A DNA stretch of 64,000 nt from Butyricimonas faecihominis (GTDB lineage: Bacteria; Bacteroidota; Bacteroidia; Bacteroidales; Marinifilaceae): the NCBI RefSeq assembly GCF_033096445.1, contig NZ_AP028155.1:1679880-1743879 (forward strand). Direction: 5' to 3'. A program made the translations under genes and the position numbers. The notes beneath the pieces were generated by a model, which was given only the letters and a program-made list of their open reading frames with translations, did not search any database and was not told where the DNA came from. This document shows positions 1 to 9,300 of the stretch, piece after piece. Every line of letters starts with the position of its first letter. Position 1 is the first letter of the stretch.

Positions 1-1
1 C

Positions 2-574
2 AGCTTGAACGACGAGCAACAATCTCTCGCGAGTAGCATAAAAGAAAATAGCGACCGGTTGTTGAACATCACGGGGGAACTACTCAAATTGACCCAAGTG
101 GAAACCGGAAAGCTGATTTTAAGCCCGAAGATCTCGAAACCGATCGAATTGATCAACTATGCCGTATCGGCCACCCGGGTACTTGCCGAACGTTTCGGGT
201 GTAATATCGAAGTGGAATACCCCGAAAAGATTCATAAACTATTTGTAGATAGTGAAAAAATAGCTTGGGTGATCACGAATCTCCTCTCCAATGCCATCCA
301 TTATTCGAAAGAGAACTCCCGGATCATCGTGGGAGCCAAGGAAGTGGACCAGACCATACAAATATTCGTGCAGGATTTCGGAAAAGGAATCGACCCCAGA
401 TACCACCAAAGTATATTCGACCGCTATTTCCGGGTTCCGGGGACCAAAGTACAAGGTAGCGGGCTAGGACTAGCCATTTCTAAAGATTTCGTGGAAGCTC
501 ATGATGGAAAAATCTGGGTTGAAAGCGAGATCGGAAAAGGAAGTAAATTCACCATCGCATTTCCAGTCCGATAA
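2..574 (+). CDS. Sensor histidine kinase, C-terminal part (cut by window edge)
   Basis: The reading frame is open to the left edge of the window, so the 5' part is missing; the TTG at 5 is not a credible start. What remains is the end of a dimerisation helix (a 'LLNITGELLKLTQVETGKL'-like stretch just after the missing phospho-His) and a complete HATPase_c domain. Counting from the codon at 5, the N box is at about 92-99 (NLLSNAIHY), G1 at 124-130 (DFGKGID), the F box at 137-142 (IFDRYF) and G2 at 151-158 (GSGLGLAI). These are the ATP-binding motifs of two-component kinases that autophosphorylate on His and pass phosphate to a response regulator. The sensor region and partner regulator lie outside the window, so the signal is unknown. 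A strong hairpin follows the stop codon. Confidence 0.9.
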   Translation, partial: SLNDEQQSLASSIKENSDRLLNITGELLKLTQVETGKLILSPKISKPIELINYAVSATRVLAERFGCNIEVEYPEKIHKLFVDSEKIAWVITNLLSNAIHYSKENSRIIVGAKEVDQTIQIFVQDFGKGIDPRYHQSIFDRYFRVPGTKVQGSGLGLAISKDFVEAHDGKIWVESEIGKGSKFTIAFPVR

Positions 575-581
575 AAGAACT

Positions 582-634
582 AAAAAGTAAAAGCTAAAAG
601 TTGGCTCTCCTTCAACTTTTAGCTTTTACTTTTT
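582..634. terminator. Bidirectional hairpin terminator between convergent genes
   Basis: A perfect 22-bp inverted repeat (582-603 and 613-634) with a 9-nt loop sits between the kinase gene (plus) and the ybaK-like gene (minus). The arms begin with an A run and end with a T run, so the structure can end transcription from both sides. Its aaagtaaaagctaaaag-style sequence belongs to the AT-rich repeat style seen in other intergenic gaps here. Confidence 0.75.
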
Positions 635-639
635 AACTT

Positions 640-1113
640 TTAACTTATCAACGTCGCCCGGGTATAAGTGATTAAATCTTTCGGGTTTAGCCGGATTTGT
701 AATCCCCGAACACCCGCACTGATATAAATGTATTCGAACTTTAAACAACTTTCGTGAATAAACGTGGGGAACTCTTTTTTCATCCCGATAGGCGAGCAAC
801 CTCCCCGGATGTACCCGGTAATAGGCAATAATTCCTTCATCGGGATCAAATCCGCTTTCTTGTTCCCGGACGCTTTAGCCGCCACTTTCAAATCCAGTTC
901 ATGATCACCCGGAATAACACAAACAAAGTAACCACCCCGATCCCCATGCAGTACTAACGTTTTGAACACCTGTTCGATATTCTCCCCCAACTGTGCCGCC
1001 ACGTGAGCCGCGGCCAGATCATTTTCATCCACCTCGTAAGGAATTAACTCGTAGTCAATCTTCGCTTTATCCAGCAAACGAACAGCATTCGTCTTATTTA
1101 TCTTGGCCTTCAT
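640..1113 (-). CDS. ybaK: YbaK/EbsC-family Cys-tRNA(Pro) deacylase
   Basis: 157 aa, the usual length of a stand-alone YbaK domain. This family hydrolyses Cys mischarged on tRNA-Pro in trans, acting in the cytoplasm. Visible family marks are the VFKTLV segment near residue 50 with its conserved Lys, the 'VCVIPGDHELDLK' strand, and the GGCSPIGMKK loop near residue 105, which shapes the active pocket. The start is ATG. The gene converges with the upstream kinase gene and is probably transcribed alone. Related INS-like editing enzymes cannot be fully excluded, but the GGCSP-type loop fits YbaK/EbsC best. Confidence 0.88.
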   Translation of the reverse strand: MKAKINKTNAVRLLDKAKIDYELIPYEVDENDLAAAHVAAQLGENIEQVFKTLVLHGDRGGYFVCVIPGDHELDLKVAAKASGNKKADLIPMKELLPITGYIRGGCSPIGMKKEFPTFIHESCLKFEYIYISAGVRGLQIRLNPKDLITYTRATLIS

Positions 1114-1146
1114 ATCTACACGATTTTACTTCCATACAAAAATAAT

Positions 1147-1195
1147 AATTCCCCTCGTTTTCTACCTAAATTTTGCCATTCAAACGAGGGGAATT
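1147..1195 (-). terminator. Terminator of SusCD locus 1
   Basis: A 14-bp perfect inverted repeat (1147-1160 / 1182-1195, GC-rich core cccctcg/cgagggg) with a 21-nt loop. On the minus strand it lies just downstream of the metalloprotease gene and is followed by a T-rich run (attattttt), as expected for an intrinsic terminator ending the locus-1 transcript. Confidence 0.7.
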
Positions 1196-1257
1196 TTCGA
1201 TAAAAGATTTTCGTCTATTACAACTCTAACCCAAATTTCTGTCGAAAGTATTTCTCA

Positions 1258-3927
1258 CTACTTATTTTCCAAACTATTCTCTATACGAAGTAATATAAGT
1301 TCATAATGAGCTTTATCATCGCTATGAGCTATTCCCATCTTACTTTTCACTAAAGCACGAACTTTTTTTAACACAATTGTTTGATAAGCAGGAATCTCAC
1401 TAATCAGATCCACCTTAATTTCACTCTGGAAAAGAGAGGCCGATTCTCCAAAACCTGTAGGCAAACACGCCGCAGCAACCGATCCTTTACCATAATGATT
1501 TTCAATTTTTTGCAATTTCTCATAAACCAGAGGGATATTCATTGCAGGAACTAACCCATAAGTTTTTATCTCCTCAAATGAAGGGAATATTTGATAACTT
1601 TCACGATCAGTAAAGAATGAACTACCTTTTTTACCTCGTTCAAAATCTTTTAACGCCATATCAATAATGGATCGTTGCAAAATTTTATCTTCAACTGTCA
1701 ACTTACGTCCTTGGATCGTTGGAGCGAAAACCCCTACATACAAGTCATTGAAATATTCCCTAATAGAGTAAACATCTTTTCCTTTAGTTACATGATTCGC
1801 TAAAGTAATATGCTGAGGTACCGTATTCAATAATATTTTTGCTGCAGCTAGGGCTATTTCGGCAGAAGAATTAATACCTAATTCAAAATTTTCGGTTAAT
1901 TCTGAAGCATTGATCCAAGAACAATTTTGAAGTTCACGCAATACCCAAGCCAGAGAATTCTTTTGTACAGAACGTGATAAAGTCTGCACAGATTTTATAT
2001 CAGATGTACCCTCTTTCACCTGAGACAATCGTATCCCCCCTATCTGATACATAACATTATTAAGATAACGGAAATACTGATTAACAATTTCCCCGTAAAG
2101 TTCTGAACGATGGTTTATATTTTTCTCTCCATCAATCCAATCGTTAATGTTGGAAAGTATATATTTCAAATTTTTTACGCCATAAGTACCAGCTTTTACT
2201 GGGTCATCTCCCAAGTCTTCTTCAAGACTAGTCGGATCATAACGTCCATCCACTTGTTGTCTTCCGTAACGATACCAAGGGTCATTAGCCTTTTCATCAA
2301 TCCAACGTCCGGCAATTTCAGCCTCTTCCCACATATTTTTAGCCTCGGGGATGGGGGTATACAACCATTTAATCACATATTCATCATAAACACCTAAATT
2401 CGGAGGTGTCAATTTTACACCTTTATCTTCTGGTTGCGCAATATAATTATAGCGGGCATAATCCATAATAGAAGGAGTCGTTCCATATTTTTGCGTGAAA
2501 GAAACCGAACGCAAAGAATCCACAGGATAAGCATTTGAAGCAGCCATATTATGCATTAATCCCAGCGTGTGACCAATTTCATGAGCAATCACATACTCAA
2601 TGGATTCATCCCTTACGTCATCAGGCATTTTGCTCGTTCTCATACGAGTATCAACTTGCGCTGTTTGGATAAATCTCCAGAAATTATTCAATTTGATTAT
2701 ATCATTGTACACAATAACGGAAGCATTCAGAATTTCTCCCGTGGTAGGATCAACCCAGCTAGGTCCCATTGCATTAGGTGTTGGATTAGGAGAATAGCGA
2801 ATGCAAGAATATTTCAAATTGTCAGGATCAAATTCAGGATCATCTTTTGGGAAATCATATACTTGCATAACATTTTTGAATCCTATTTTTTCAAAAGCTT
2901 GATTCCATCGCAAAACAGCTTTACGAATAGCAGGTTTCCACTCCTCCGGGAAAGCATCATCCACATACCAGACTATAGGTTTCACCGGTTCCACCAATTC
3001 TCCTTTTTCCCAAGCTTCCATGTCGGATGGTTCTACTCGCCAACGATTTACCAATGCGAATACCCGCATACCATCCTCTTCTTGTGCCAAATCCACTTTC
3101 AACAATCCTAGCGTGGGATGTCCGTATGTCGGGAAAACACCAATCCGAGAATCTTGAACTCTTGGTTTCATTTTCTCTTCCGGCAGCAATATCATAGAAA
3201 TAGTTGAACTACTTGCCACATCTCCAAGAGAAAAACTCATCATCATTACGTTTATTGAAACATTAAGATTTTGCTTCAATTCAATTGAAGCGTTGTCACC
3301 AAAAACTTTCATCTTGCCAAAATAAGGTTTTCCAGTTTTTCCTTTGGATATATTGATTCCTTCTCCTCTTGAAAACGGAGATACATCGTCATTCTTAAAC
3401 AAATCCGTTGCGTCAAAAATAACGGCTGTACTATCCTCATTGTAAGTTTCCATCGGAAAACGTTTATACTCCATATCTATGTAGTTTTGTCGCATAGCCT
3501 TATGCATATTTACATCATCTGATGTACAAACAGCCAACATATTAGGTTGCTTAACTACAATTGTTGAATCCTGTAAATCAACTTGTAAATGCAATGGAGC
3601 ATTAGGTTTATACCCGACATTTACAAATTGAGGATTACTGACTCTTGAAAGCGTACTCCCCAATAGAATTTCTCTCCCCATATGTTTTAAAGGATACTCC
3701 ACATATATCTTTTCCCCGTTCCGATGAAATGCCAAAAATTCACCTCTCACAGTTTCCAATCCCGGTCTTTCCATGAACTTTTTATACTTACTTTTTGGTT
3801 TCTCTTTCTTGGATTCAGACTGTTCCGTTTTTTCCGTTTTTTTCTTCTTCTTCCAGTCTGCTCCATTTACAACAAGGCAAGGAATAGCCAAAGCTACAAC
3901 TAGTAGCAACACATACATTTTTTTCAT
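1258..3927 (-). CDS. Secreted zinc metalloprotease, DUF5117/DUF5118 type (metzincin-like)
   Basis: 889 aa from the ATG at 3927; the frame extends two codons further to a TTG, which I do not favour. A short basic N-terminus and a hydrophobic run (VLLLVVALAIPCLVV) form a signal peptide, followed by a Lys-rich linker. The catalytic motif HEIGHTLGLMH (His449, Glu450, His453, Gly456, His459) is the HExxHxxGxxH zinc-binding signature of metzincins. The surrounding sequence (N-terminal barrel-like region, then catalytic core, then about 400 aa of helical C-terminus) matches the large DUF5117/DUF5118 proteins common in Bacteroidetes. It is the last gene of the locus-1 cluster, 130 bp after a lipoprotein gene, so it probably trims a proteinaceous substrate at the cell surface for uptake by the SusCD pair. 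Substrate and exact operon membership are inferred. Confidence 0.85.
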   Translation of the reverse strand: MKKMYVLLLVVALAIPCLVVNGADWKKKKKTEKTEQSESKKEKPKSKYKKFMERPGLETVRGEFLAFHRNGEKIYVEYPLKHMGREILLGSTLSRVSNPQFVNVGYKPNAPLHLQVDLQDSTIVVKQPNMLAVCTSDDVNMHKAMRQNYIDMEYKRFPMETYNEDSTAVIFDATDLFKNDDVSPFSRGEGINISKGKTGKPYFGKMKVFGDNASIELKQNLNVSINVMMMSFSLGDVASSSTISMILLPEEKMKPRVQDSRIGVFPTYGHPTLGLLKVDLAQEEDGMRVFALVNRWRVEPSDMEAWEKGELVEPVKPIVWYVDDAFPEEWKPAIRKAVLRWNQAFEKIGFKNVMQVYDFPKDDPEFDPDNLKYSCIRYSPNPTPNAMGPSWVDPTTGEILNASVIVYNDIIKLNNFWRFIQTAQVDTRMRTSKMPDDVRDESIEYVIAHEIGHTLGLMHNMAASNAYPVDSLRSVSFTQKYGTTPSIMDYARYNYIAQPEDKGVKLTPPNLGVYDEYVIKWLYTPIPEAKNMWEEAEIAGRWIDEKANDPWYRYGRQQVDGRYDPTSLEEDLGDDPVKAGTYGVKNLKYILSNINDWIDGEKNINHRSELYGEIVNQYFRYLNNVMYQIGGIRLSQVKEGTSDIKSVQTLSRSVQKNSLAWVLRELQNCSWINASELTENFELGINSSAEIALAAAKILLNTVPQHITLANHVTKGKDVYSIREYFNDLYVGVFAPTIQGRKLTVEDKILQRSIIDMALKDFERGKKGSSFFTDRESYQIFPSFEEIKTYGLVPAMNIPLVYEKLQKIENHYGKGSVAAACLPTGFGESASLFQSEIKVDLISEIPAYQTIVLKKVRALVKSKMGIAHSDDKAHYELILLRIENSLENK

Positions 3928-4003
3928 TTTCAAAGATTTAATTAATACACAATGTATAAAAGGGTATTCTATACACTAACATGAACTTCCCTTTTTCTTG
4001 GCA

Positions 4004-4033
4004 GGTATTGTTTGAACAAGTTCAAACAATACC
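4004..4033. repeat. Perfect 14-bp palindrome in intergenic gap
   Basis: ggtattgtttgaac and its exact reverse complement are separated by only 2 nt. It lies between the lipoprotein gene and the metalloprotease gene. No T run follows on either strand, so it is not a typical terminator. It could be an operator or an RNA-processing hairpin; function unknown. Confidence 0.6.
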
Positions 4034-4057
4034 CACTCAAACACTTATACAAACTTG

Positions 4058-4918
4058 TTATTTTGTATATCTCAATTTTTTATAATCAATACCAACCCGT
4101 TCAAGAGCTTTCACCAAAATTTCGTATTTTGTTCTCATGGCTTCGTAGGTATTTATAATCTCCAAAATCTCATCATCCGGTGTTTCAATAAGGAATCGAA
4201 TCCAAGTCCCGACATCTTCACCTTTCGTAGGAAGCCATGTGGCTTCCCATTGTTCCAATTTATTTCTCGCAATACCAATTTTATAATGCTGTTCTCTAGG
4301 CCACAATGCAAAGAGATTATTATAATTATAGTACTCAAAACTAATTGTAAAGAATCCATCAGGTAAATCAAGAAAATTTTCTTCATACAACCCTATCTGG
4401 AACCAAATTGCCTCATGCAGTTCGGCTGAATAAAACGCTTTTTCTTCCGGACTCATATTATCCATATCTTGGATTGTAACACAACAAAAATATCGTCCGG
4501 TGTAACAATTTGCAGGCAAACCAAAAACAGGATCGGCCATCTCATCCACCAAAATAATACTATATGGGAAATGACTCTTGATAAAATCAGTAGAATAAAA
4601 ATCCAACAATAACTCTTTCAAAAATTCTATTCCTTTCCACAAATGTTCTTCATCTTGCTCGGGAGGAGTTATTTCTAAAAGTTCATTTTTTGAACTGAAA
4701 TTATATAAATAATCTGACGAATCCGGATCTGTGATTAAAAAATGATCATATGTATAATAATATTGGGAAATAAATTTTATCACTTTATTACTTGAATTGG
4801 TATCATACATGTGAACCCTTTTATAAGGAACTTCATCAACAATTATATCATCTTCTTTATCGCAATTATAAAGACTAAGTCCCAGCAAAATAATCAGTAT
4901 GAATTGATATGATTTCAT
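4058..4918 (-). CDS. SusCD-associated lipoprotein, degenerate zinc-peptidase-like
   Basis: 286 aa from the ATG at 4918; the frame extends to 4957, but that start would overlap susD and place extra residues before the signal peptide. The N-terminus MKSYQFILIILLGLSLYNC is a lipoprotein signal with the lipobox Cys, so the mature protein should be membrane-anchored and probably surface-exposed. It is acidic and rich in aromatic residues. Its position right after susD and its segments (EEHLWKGIEFLKELLLDFY, then SPEEKAFYSAELHEAIWFQ) resemble the putative zinc-binding metallopeptidase lipoproteins (Mx1-like) found after susD in many Bacteroidetes. Here the HExxH motif reads HEAIW, so the second zinc His is absent and catalysis is unlikely. 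A binding-only role is inference. Confidence 0.6.
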   Translation of the reverse strand: MKSYQFILIILLGLSLYNCDKEDDIIVDEVPYKRVHMYDTNSSNKVIKFISQYYYTYDHFLITDPDSSDYLYNFSSKNELLEITPPEQDEEHLWKGIEFLKELLLDFYSTDFIKSHFPYSIILVDEMADPVFGLPANCYTGRYFCCVTIQDMDNMSPEEKAFYSAELHEAIWFQIGLYEENFLDLPDGFFTISFEYYNYNNLFALWPREQHYKIGIARNKLEQWEATWLPTKGEDVGTWIRFLIETPDDEILEIINTYEAMRTKYEILVKALERVGIDYKKLRYTK

Positions 4919-4934
4919 CGTATTTTGTTTTAGG

Positions 4935-6389
4935 TTATTCATTAACAATTGTTTCAACCCGTTCGAAATTCTCTATTTCAAAATTTATCTTTTGTACTTC
5001 TAACGGAAGACTTAAAATATAATTCGGACTTCCAGGAGCAAGTACATAAGTATTTCCCGCAAGAGGTTCGTTAAGTTCATGAAATTTATGCCGAATCTCT
5101 ATTCCCCATCGACGGATATCGAACCACCGACAATCTTCAAAACAAAACTCCATCCTTTTCTCATCTCGAAGTATTTTTCGAGCTTCATCTGCATCCATAG
5201 CTGTTTCTTGATAATCTCCCTCAATCCTGTTACGCCGGATAATGTTTATATCTTGCATCGCTTGCTCAAGGTTGTCAGCTCCTCCCAATTCGATACACGC
5301 TTCTGCCCGATTGAGATAAGCTTCTTCTATACGATAACACCAATCGTAACAAACTTTTTTATTGGAATCAAATTTTTTAGGATAAAAAGGTTTGTATTCA
5401 TCAAAAAATGCAGTTCCACGAACATCCTTTTTTGTCTCTTCATTCACATACATTTCCCTTAACGATTGACTAACTTCCCAATGTCCTGCCTCTGAATATG
5501 ACAACGACAATGGCGTTCTGTTACGTTTTCCCCAAGAAAACAAAATACTTTTATTAGAGATGTTATATAAATTTATCTTATTAGCAATGTAATTTGACAT
5601 ATTCTCTAAATTCTCAATACTTGCCCCGCTTTCCGAAATAACCACCGAAGCAATATCCTTGGCTTCCTGCCATCTTTTTTGTTGAAGATAGATGCGTGAC
5701 AAAAATAATTGAGCGACATTCACATTAGGCCGGAAAATAGAATTTGCTTGATCTCCGACTTTTAACAAATCAATGGAATTTAACAAATTTTCCTCTATCA
5801 GATCATATATTTCCTGTAGTTTTGCCCTTTTATAAGTATTCTTTTCCACGCTGATCGCTTTATTTATAGGAACCCCCAAAGCTATTTTCGCTTGTTCTTT
5901 ATCCTTGTATGGCTCGCCATACATATTTACCAAATAATAGTAAGAAAGAGCCCGCATAAAAGCAATTTCTCCCAAAAGCCGAGTTCTTACCCGATCGTGA
6001 TCTTCTTCAAATTCACTTACATCATGTTCCAAAATATTACACATGAGTATTTTATTATAAAAAGAGGCCCAATTCCCATCATTATTCTCTCTCTGCTGCA
6101 TATCCAATTGGTTATTTTTAGCCCACGTGTAATAACTAAAATATTCTCCCCGAACATCTCTTCTACTCGTACTGCCGTCTAACGGATTTACAACACTCTC
6201 GATGTCATCTGTCATAAAATCGAGAGCCATCATCTCGCTTCCAGTCGTTTTCTTTATTAATTCACCCAATACCAATTCATCAAAATGTTTTAATTCACGA
6301 GGTATAATCTTGTCATTATCCTTATATTCCAAAAAATCACTGCACCCTATTCCAAGTAAACATAATAATATATAGAGAATTCTTTTCAT
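4935..6389 (-). CDS. SusD/RagB-family surface lipoprotein (locus 1)
   Basis: 484 aa, within the usual 450-600 aa range. The N-terminus MKRILYILLCLLGIGC is a lipoprotein signal peptide with Cys16 as the lipidation site. The N-terminal SusD-like TPR region contains the typical pattern 'RALSYYYLVNMYGEPY' near residue 150 and 'SRIYLQQKRWQEAKDIA' near residue 240. The C-terminal RagB/SusD domain carries 'RIEEAYLNRAEACIELG' and 'RDEKRMEFCFEDCRWFDIRRWG', the family's late signature. SusD proteins form the lid over the SusC channel and bind the ligand. The gene starts 10 bp after susC and is followed after 16 bp by the lipoprotein gene. The ligand (peptide, glycan or iron complex) cannot be read from sequence; the protease next door hints at peptides. 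Confidence 0.92.
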   Translation of the reverse strand: MKRILYILLCLLGIGCSDFLEYKDNDKIIPRELKHFDELVLGELIKKTTGSEMMALDFMTDDIESVVNPLDGSTSRRDVRGEYFSYYTWAKNNQLDMQQRENNDGNWASFYNKILMCNILEHDVSEFEEDHDRVRTRLLGEIAFMRALSYYYLVNMYGEPYKDKEQAKIALGVPINKAISVEKNTYKRAKLQEIYDLIEENLLNSIDLLKVGDQANSIFRPNVNVAQLFLSRIYLQQKRWQEAKDIASVVISESGASIENLENMSNYIANKINLYNISNKSILFSWGKRNRTPLSLSYSEAGHWEVSQSLREMYVNEETKKDVRGTAFFDEYKPFYPKKFDSNKKVCYDWCYRIEEAYLNRAEACIELGGADNLEQAMQDINIIRRNRIEGDYQETAMDADEARKILRDEKRMEFCFEDCRWFDIRRWGIEIRHKFHELNEPLAGNTYVLAPGSPNYILSLPLEVQKINFEIENFERVETIVNE

Positions 6390-6399
6390 AATTATCTTT

Positions 6400-9300
6400 T
6401 TAGAAGGTTACATTCAAACTAAAACTAAAATTTTTCTGAGGAGGAATACTACCACTACCTAAAGTTACTTGTTCCGGATCACGCCCTTTCAACCCTTTCG
6501 CCTTTATAACAAACGGATTTGAAACGGAGAAACTCAAAGAAGCTCCTTTTAAATAGATATGCTTCAATATTGAATTAGGTACATAATAAGCTAACGAAAT
6601 TGAACGACAACGAACAAAATTTCCTGAAACAACCCGTAGATCACTATTATTATAAAATTCAAAAATATCATCCCCTATAGTAGCTGCACCTCCATTATGA
6701 TAGTATAAACCTTGCGGTGTATGACGTTCATCTGTTAATCTAGGTATATCTGTATGCTTTTCATCCCCAATTTTTCGCCAACGATCCACAAATTCATCAG
6801 ACATATTAGCATTAGGAGCAGGCAAACGATCTCCATCCACATATAAATCATTCAAACGCATTTTTGAGCCAAACTGCATAGAAAATGAAGCATTCAACGA
6901 AAAATCAAAAATTCTAAAACTAGTACTCAAACCTCCGGAAAACAAAGGTTCCCTCCTACCACTATAGACAAGCGCACTCGCCAAGGCTTCTTCTTGAGAT
7001 GAGATGATGACATTTCCTTCTTCATCCTTGGCATATATCCCCAAAAACGTGGGTTCTCCCTTTTCATTTAATCCCCCAAAACGATAAGAATAAAAGCTAT
7101 TTAACGACCTACCATTTCTAACCAAAGAACCATTCAAGTATTGAGATACGATATATTTATCCATCTCCCCCGAATTAGTTACTTTATTGTAACTTTTACT
7201 CGTATTAAAACTCAAATTCCAACTAAACTTTTCCAATTGAATGGGAGTAGCCGAAATGGACAAATCCCAACCGGAATTTATTAAATTCCCGTCATTAATA
7301 GTTACAGCCGTACCTCCATTTGTTGATTCGATAGTGGTTGATACCAACTGATCCTTTCCTTTTTTATTATAATATTCAAAAGTAGCACCCAGCCTTCTAT
7401 TAAAAAAAGAGAAATCAGTACCGATATTAACAGATCTGGTTTTCTCCCAACGAAGTCCCCGGTTAGGAAGAGAATGAACAGTACTTTCATAATAATGTGA
7501 AATAGCATCTAAAGCTCCGACATTCGCAACCATATTCGGATTGTGAGCTTCTGTCACATTTCCTTGCAATCCGTAAGAACCATGAATATTAAGGCCTTGA
7601 ATCCAAGTAACATTTTCCATGAAACTTTCATCAGCAATATTCCAGCGACCGGATATAGACCAGATTGGCAAAAAACGAGCCGACTTATCTTGTCCCAATT
7701 TATTACTAGCATCTCCACGAACATTTGCATTAAAAATATAACGATTATCATAACTATAAGAAAAAGAAGCAAAATAAGACACTTCATTTTTCTTGCTATC
7801 GGTAATTGTCGGGCGAGAACTTTTCAATAAATCTCCATAAGATGTCCACACGCCAGGATTAATATCAACACTTTTTTTCCCTCTCTCTGGAAGATATCCC
7901 AGTAAAGAGGAAGTGTGTCCTTCTTGATGGGTGCTACGCATATCCAATCCTCCCATGAGACTAAAATCATGCCGCTCATGCAACGTCTTCTGAAAAGAGG
8001 CAGTGACACGCGCTGAATAACCAGTATTTCGATTATCGCTATTGTCCAATTTACCTCCGAACGGCAGGGCACATCTCCTAGCAAAATTCGGCTCTTTCAC
8101 AGGATCAATAATCGGATACCCATAAACCAGGCCTCTTAATTCCGACACTTGATAACTATCCTCGGCTGCCATGTTTTCATTTGAATGTGAACTGATATTA
8201 TAAGCGAGCAGAGCATTCAAACTCAAACACGAAGCCACTTTGTAACTAAAGCTAAATCTGGTATTTAATGTTAATAATTGACTTTTTTCACCTGTGGTGT
8301 TCAATTCATTGAAAACATTATAGACCAAATTAGGCGTACTATATGGATCATTTTGATAACCAGCCCCCACTTCATAAAAATTATAATATCCATCTTCATC
8401 ATAAGGGACTATTGCCCTAGAAGTTGTATAAGCATATTGAAACAAATCAACTCCCGGACGATGAGTTGTACCATTTGAAGCACTTAGACCGAAACTAGCA
8501 TTCATCTTGTCGCTTATCTTAATATCCAAATTAGTATTAAAATTAAAGCGTTCAGCATCTTCCTTCAAGGAAGAACCTCGTTCACTTGAATATCCAACCG
8601 AAAAATAATAATTAATGGTTTCATTCGCACCAGAAACAGATAATGTATGATTGTGACTCAAAGCATTCCGAAACAAATATTTAAACCAATCCGTATTTTG
8701 CTCTTTCATTTTTTTCACCTCTTTTTGGAATTGTGTATAACTGATTTTATTGCCATATAATTGGAATAAAAGCCCTTCATATCCAACCGAACCGGTTATT
8801 CCCGAATCAACGAATTGCAATCCCTTTTCCACCATCTCCTCGGACACCTCTACCCGATCTTTTGAATTCATTACATGCATTTGACTTGTCATCGGACGAT
8901 GGGTAAATCCCAAAGACATACTATAGCGAATCGCCGGTTTTCCGATCTTTCCTTTCTTCGTAGTAATCATGATAACTCCGTTAGCAGCTTTAGAACCATA
9001 AAGTGCAGTTGCCGACGCATCCTTCAATACATCAATCTGTTCAATATCCTCCGGATTAATTCCAGAAATAGCGTTACCAATTAAATTTACTTGATCCATA
9101 CTATTCAATTCTTCCGGGCTAAGAGGCACAGGATCTTCTAGCACGATACCATCCAATACCCAAAGTGGTTCCCGACTCCCCACAATCGTTGAGGATCCCC
9201 GGATTCGAATTTTTGGAGCTGCTCCTACCGTAGAAGATTGTTGTAACACAGCCATTCCAGGTATTTTCCCTTGCAACATTTTATCCAATGTCGTAGTTAT

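Noticed and set aside
2569-3111. 180-aa antisense frame
   Set aside because: It is the shadow of the metalloprotease gene in another frame, rich in Ile, Phe and Ser as expected for an artefact.
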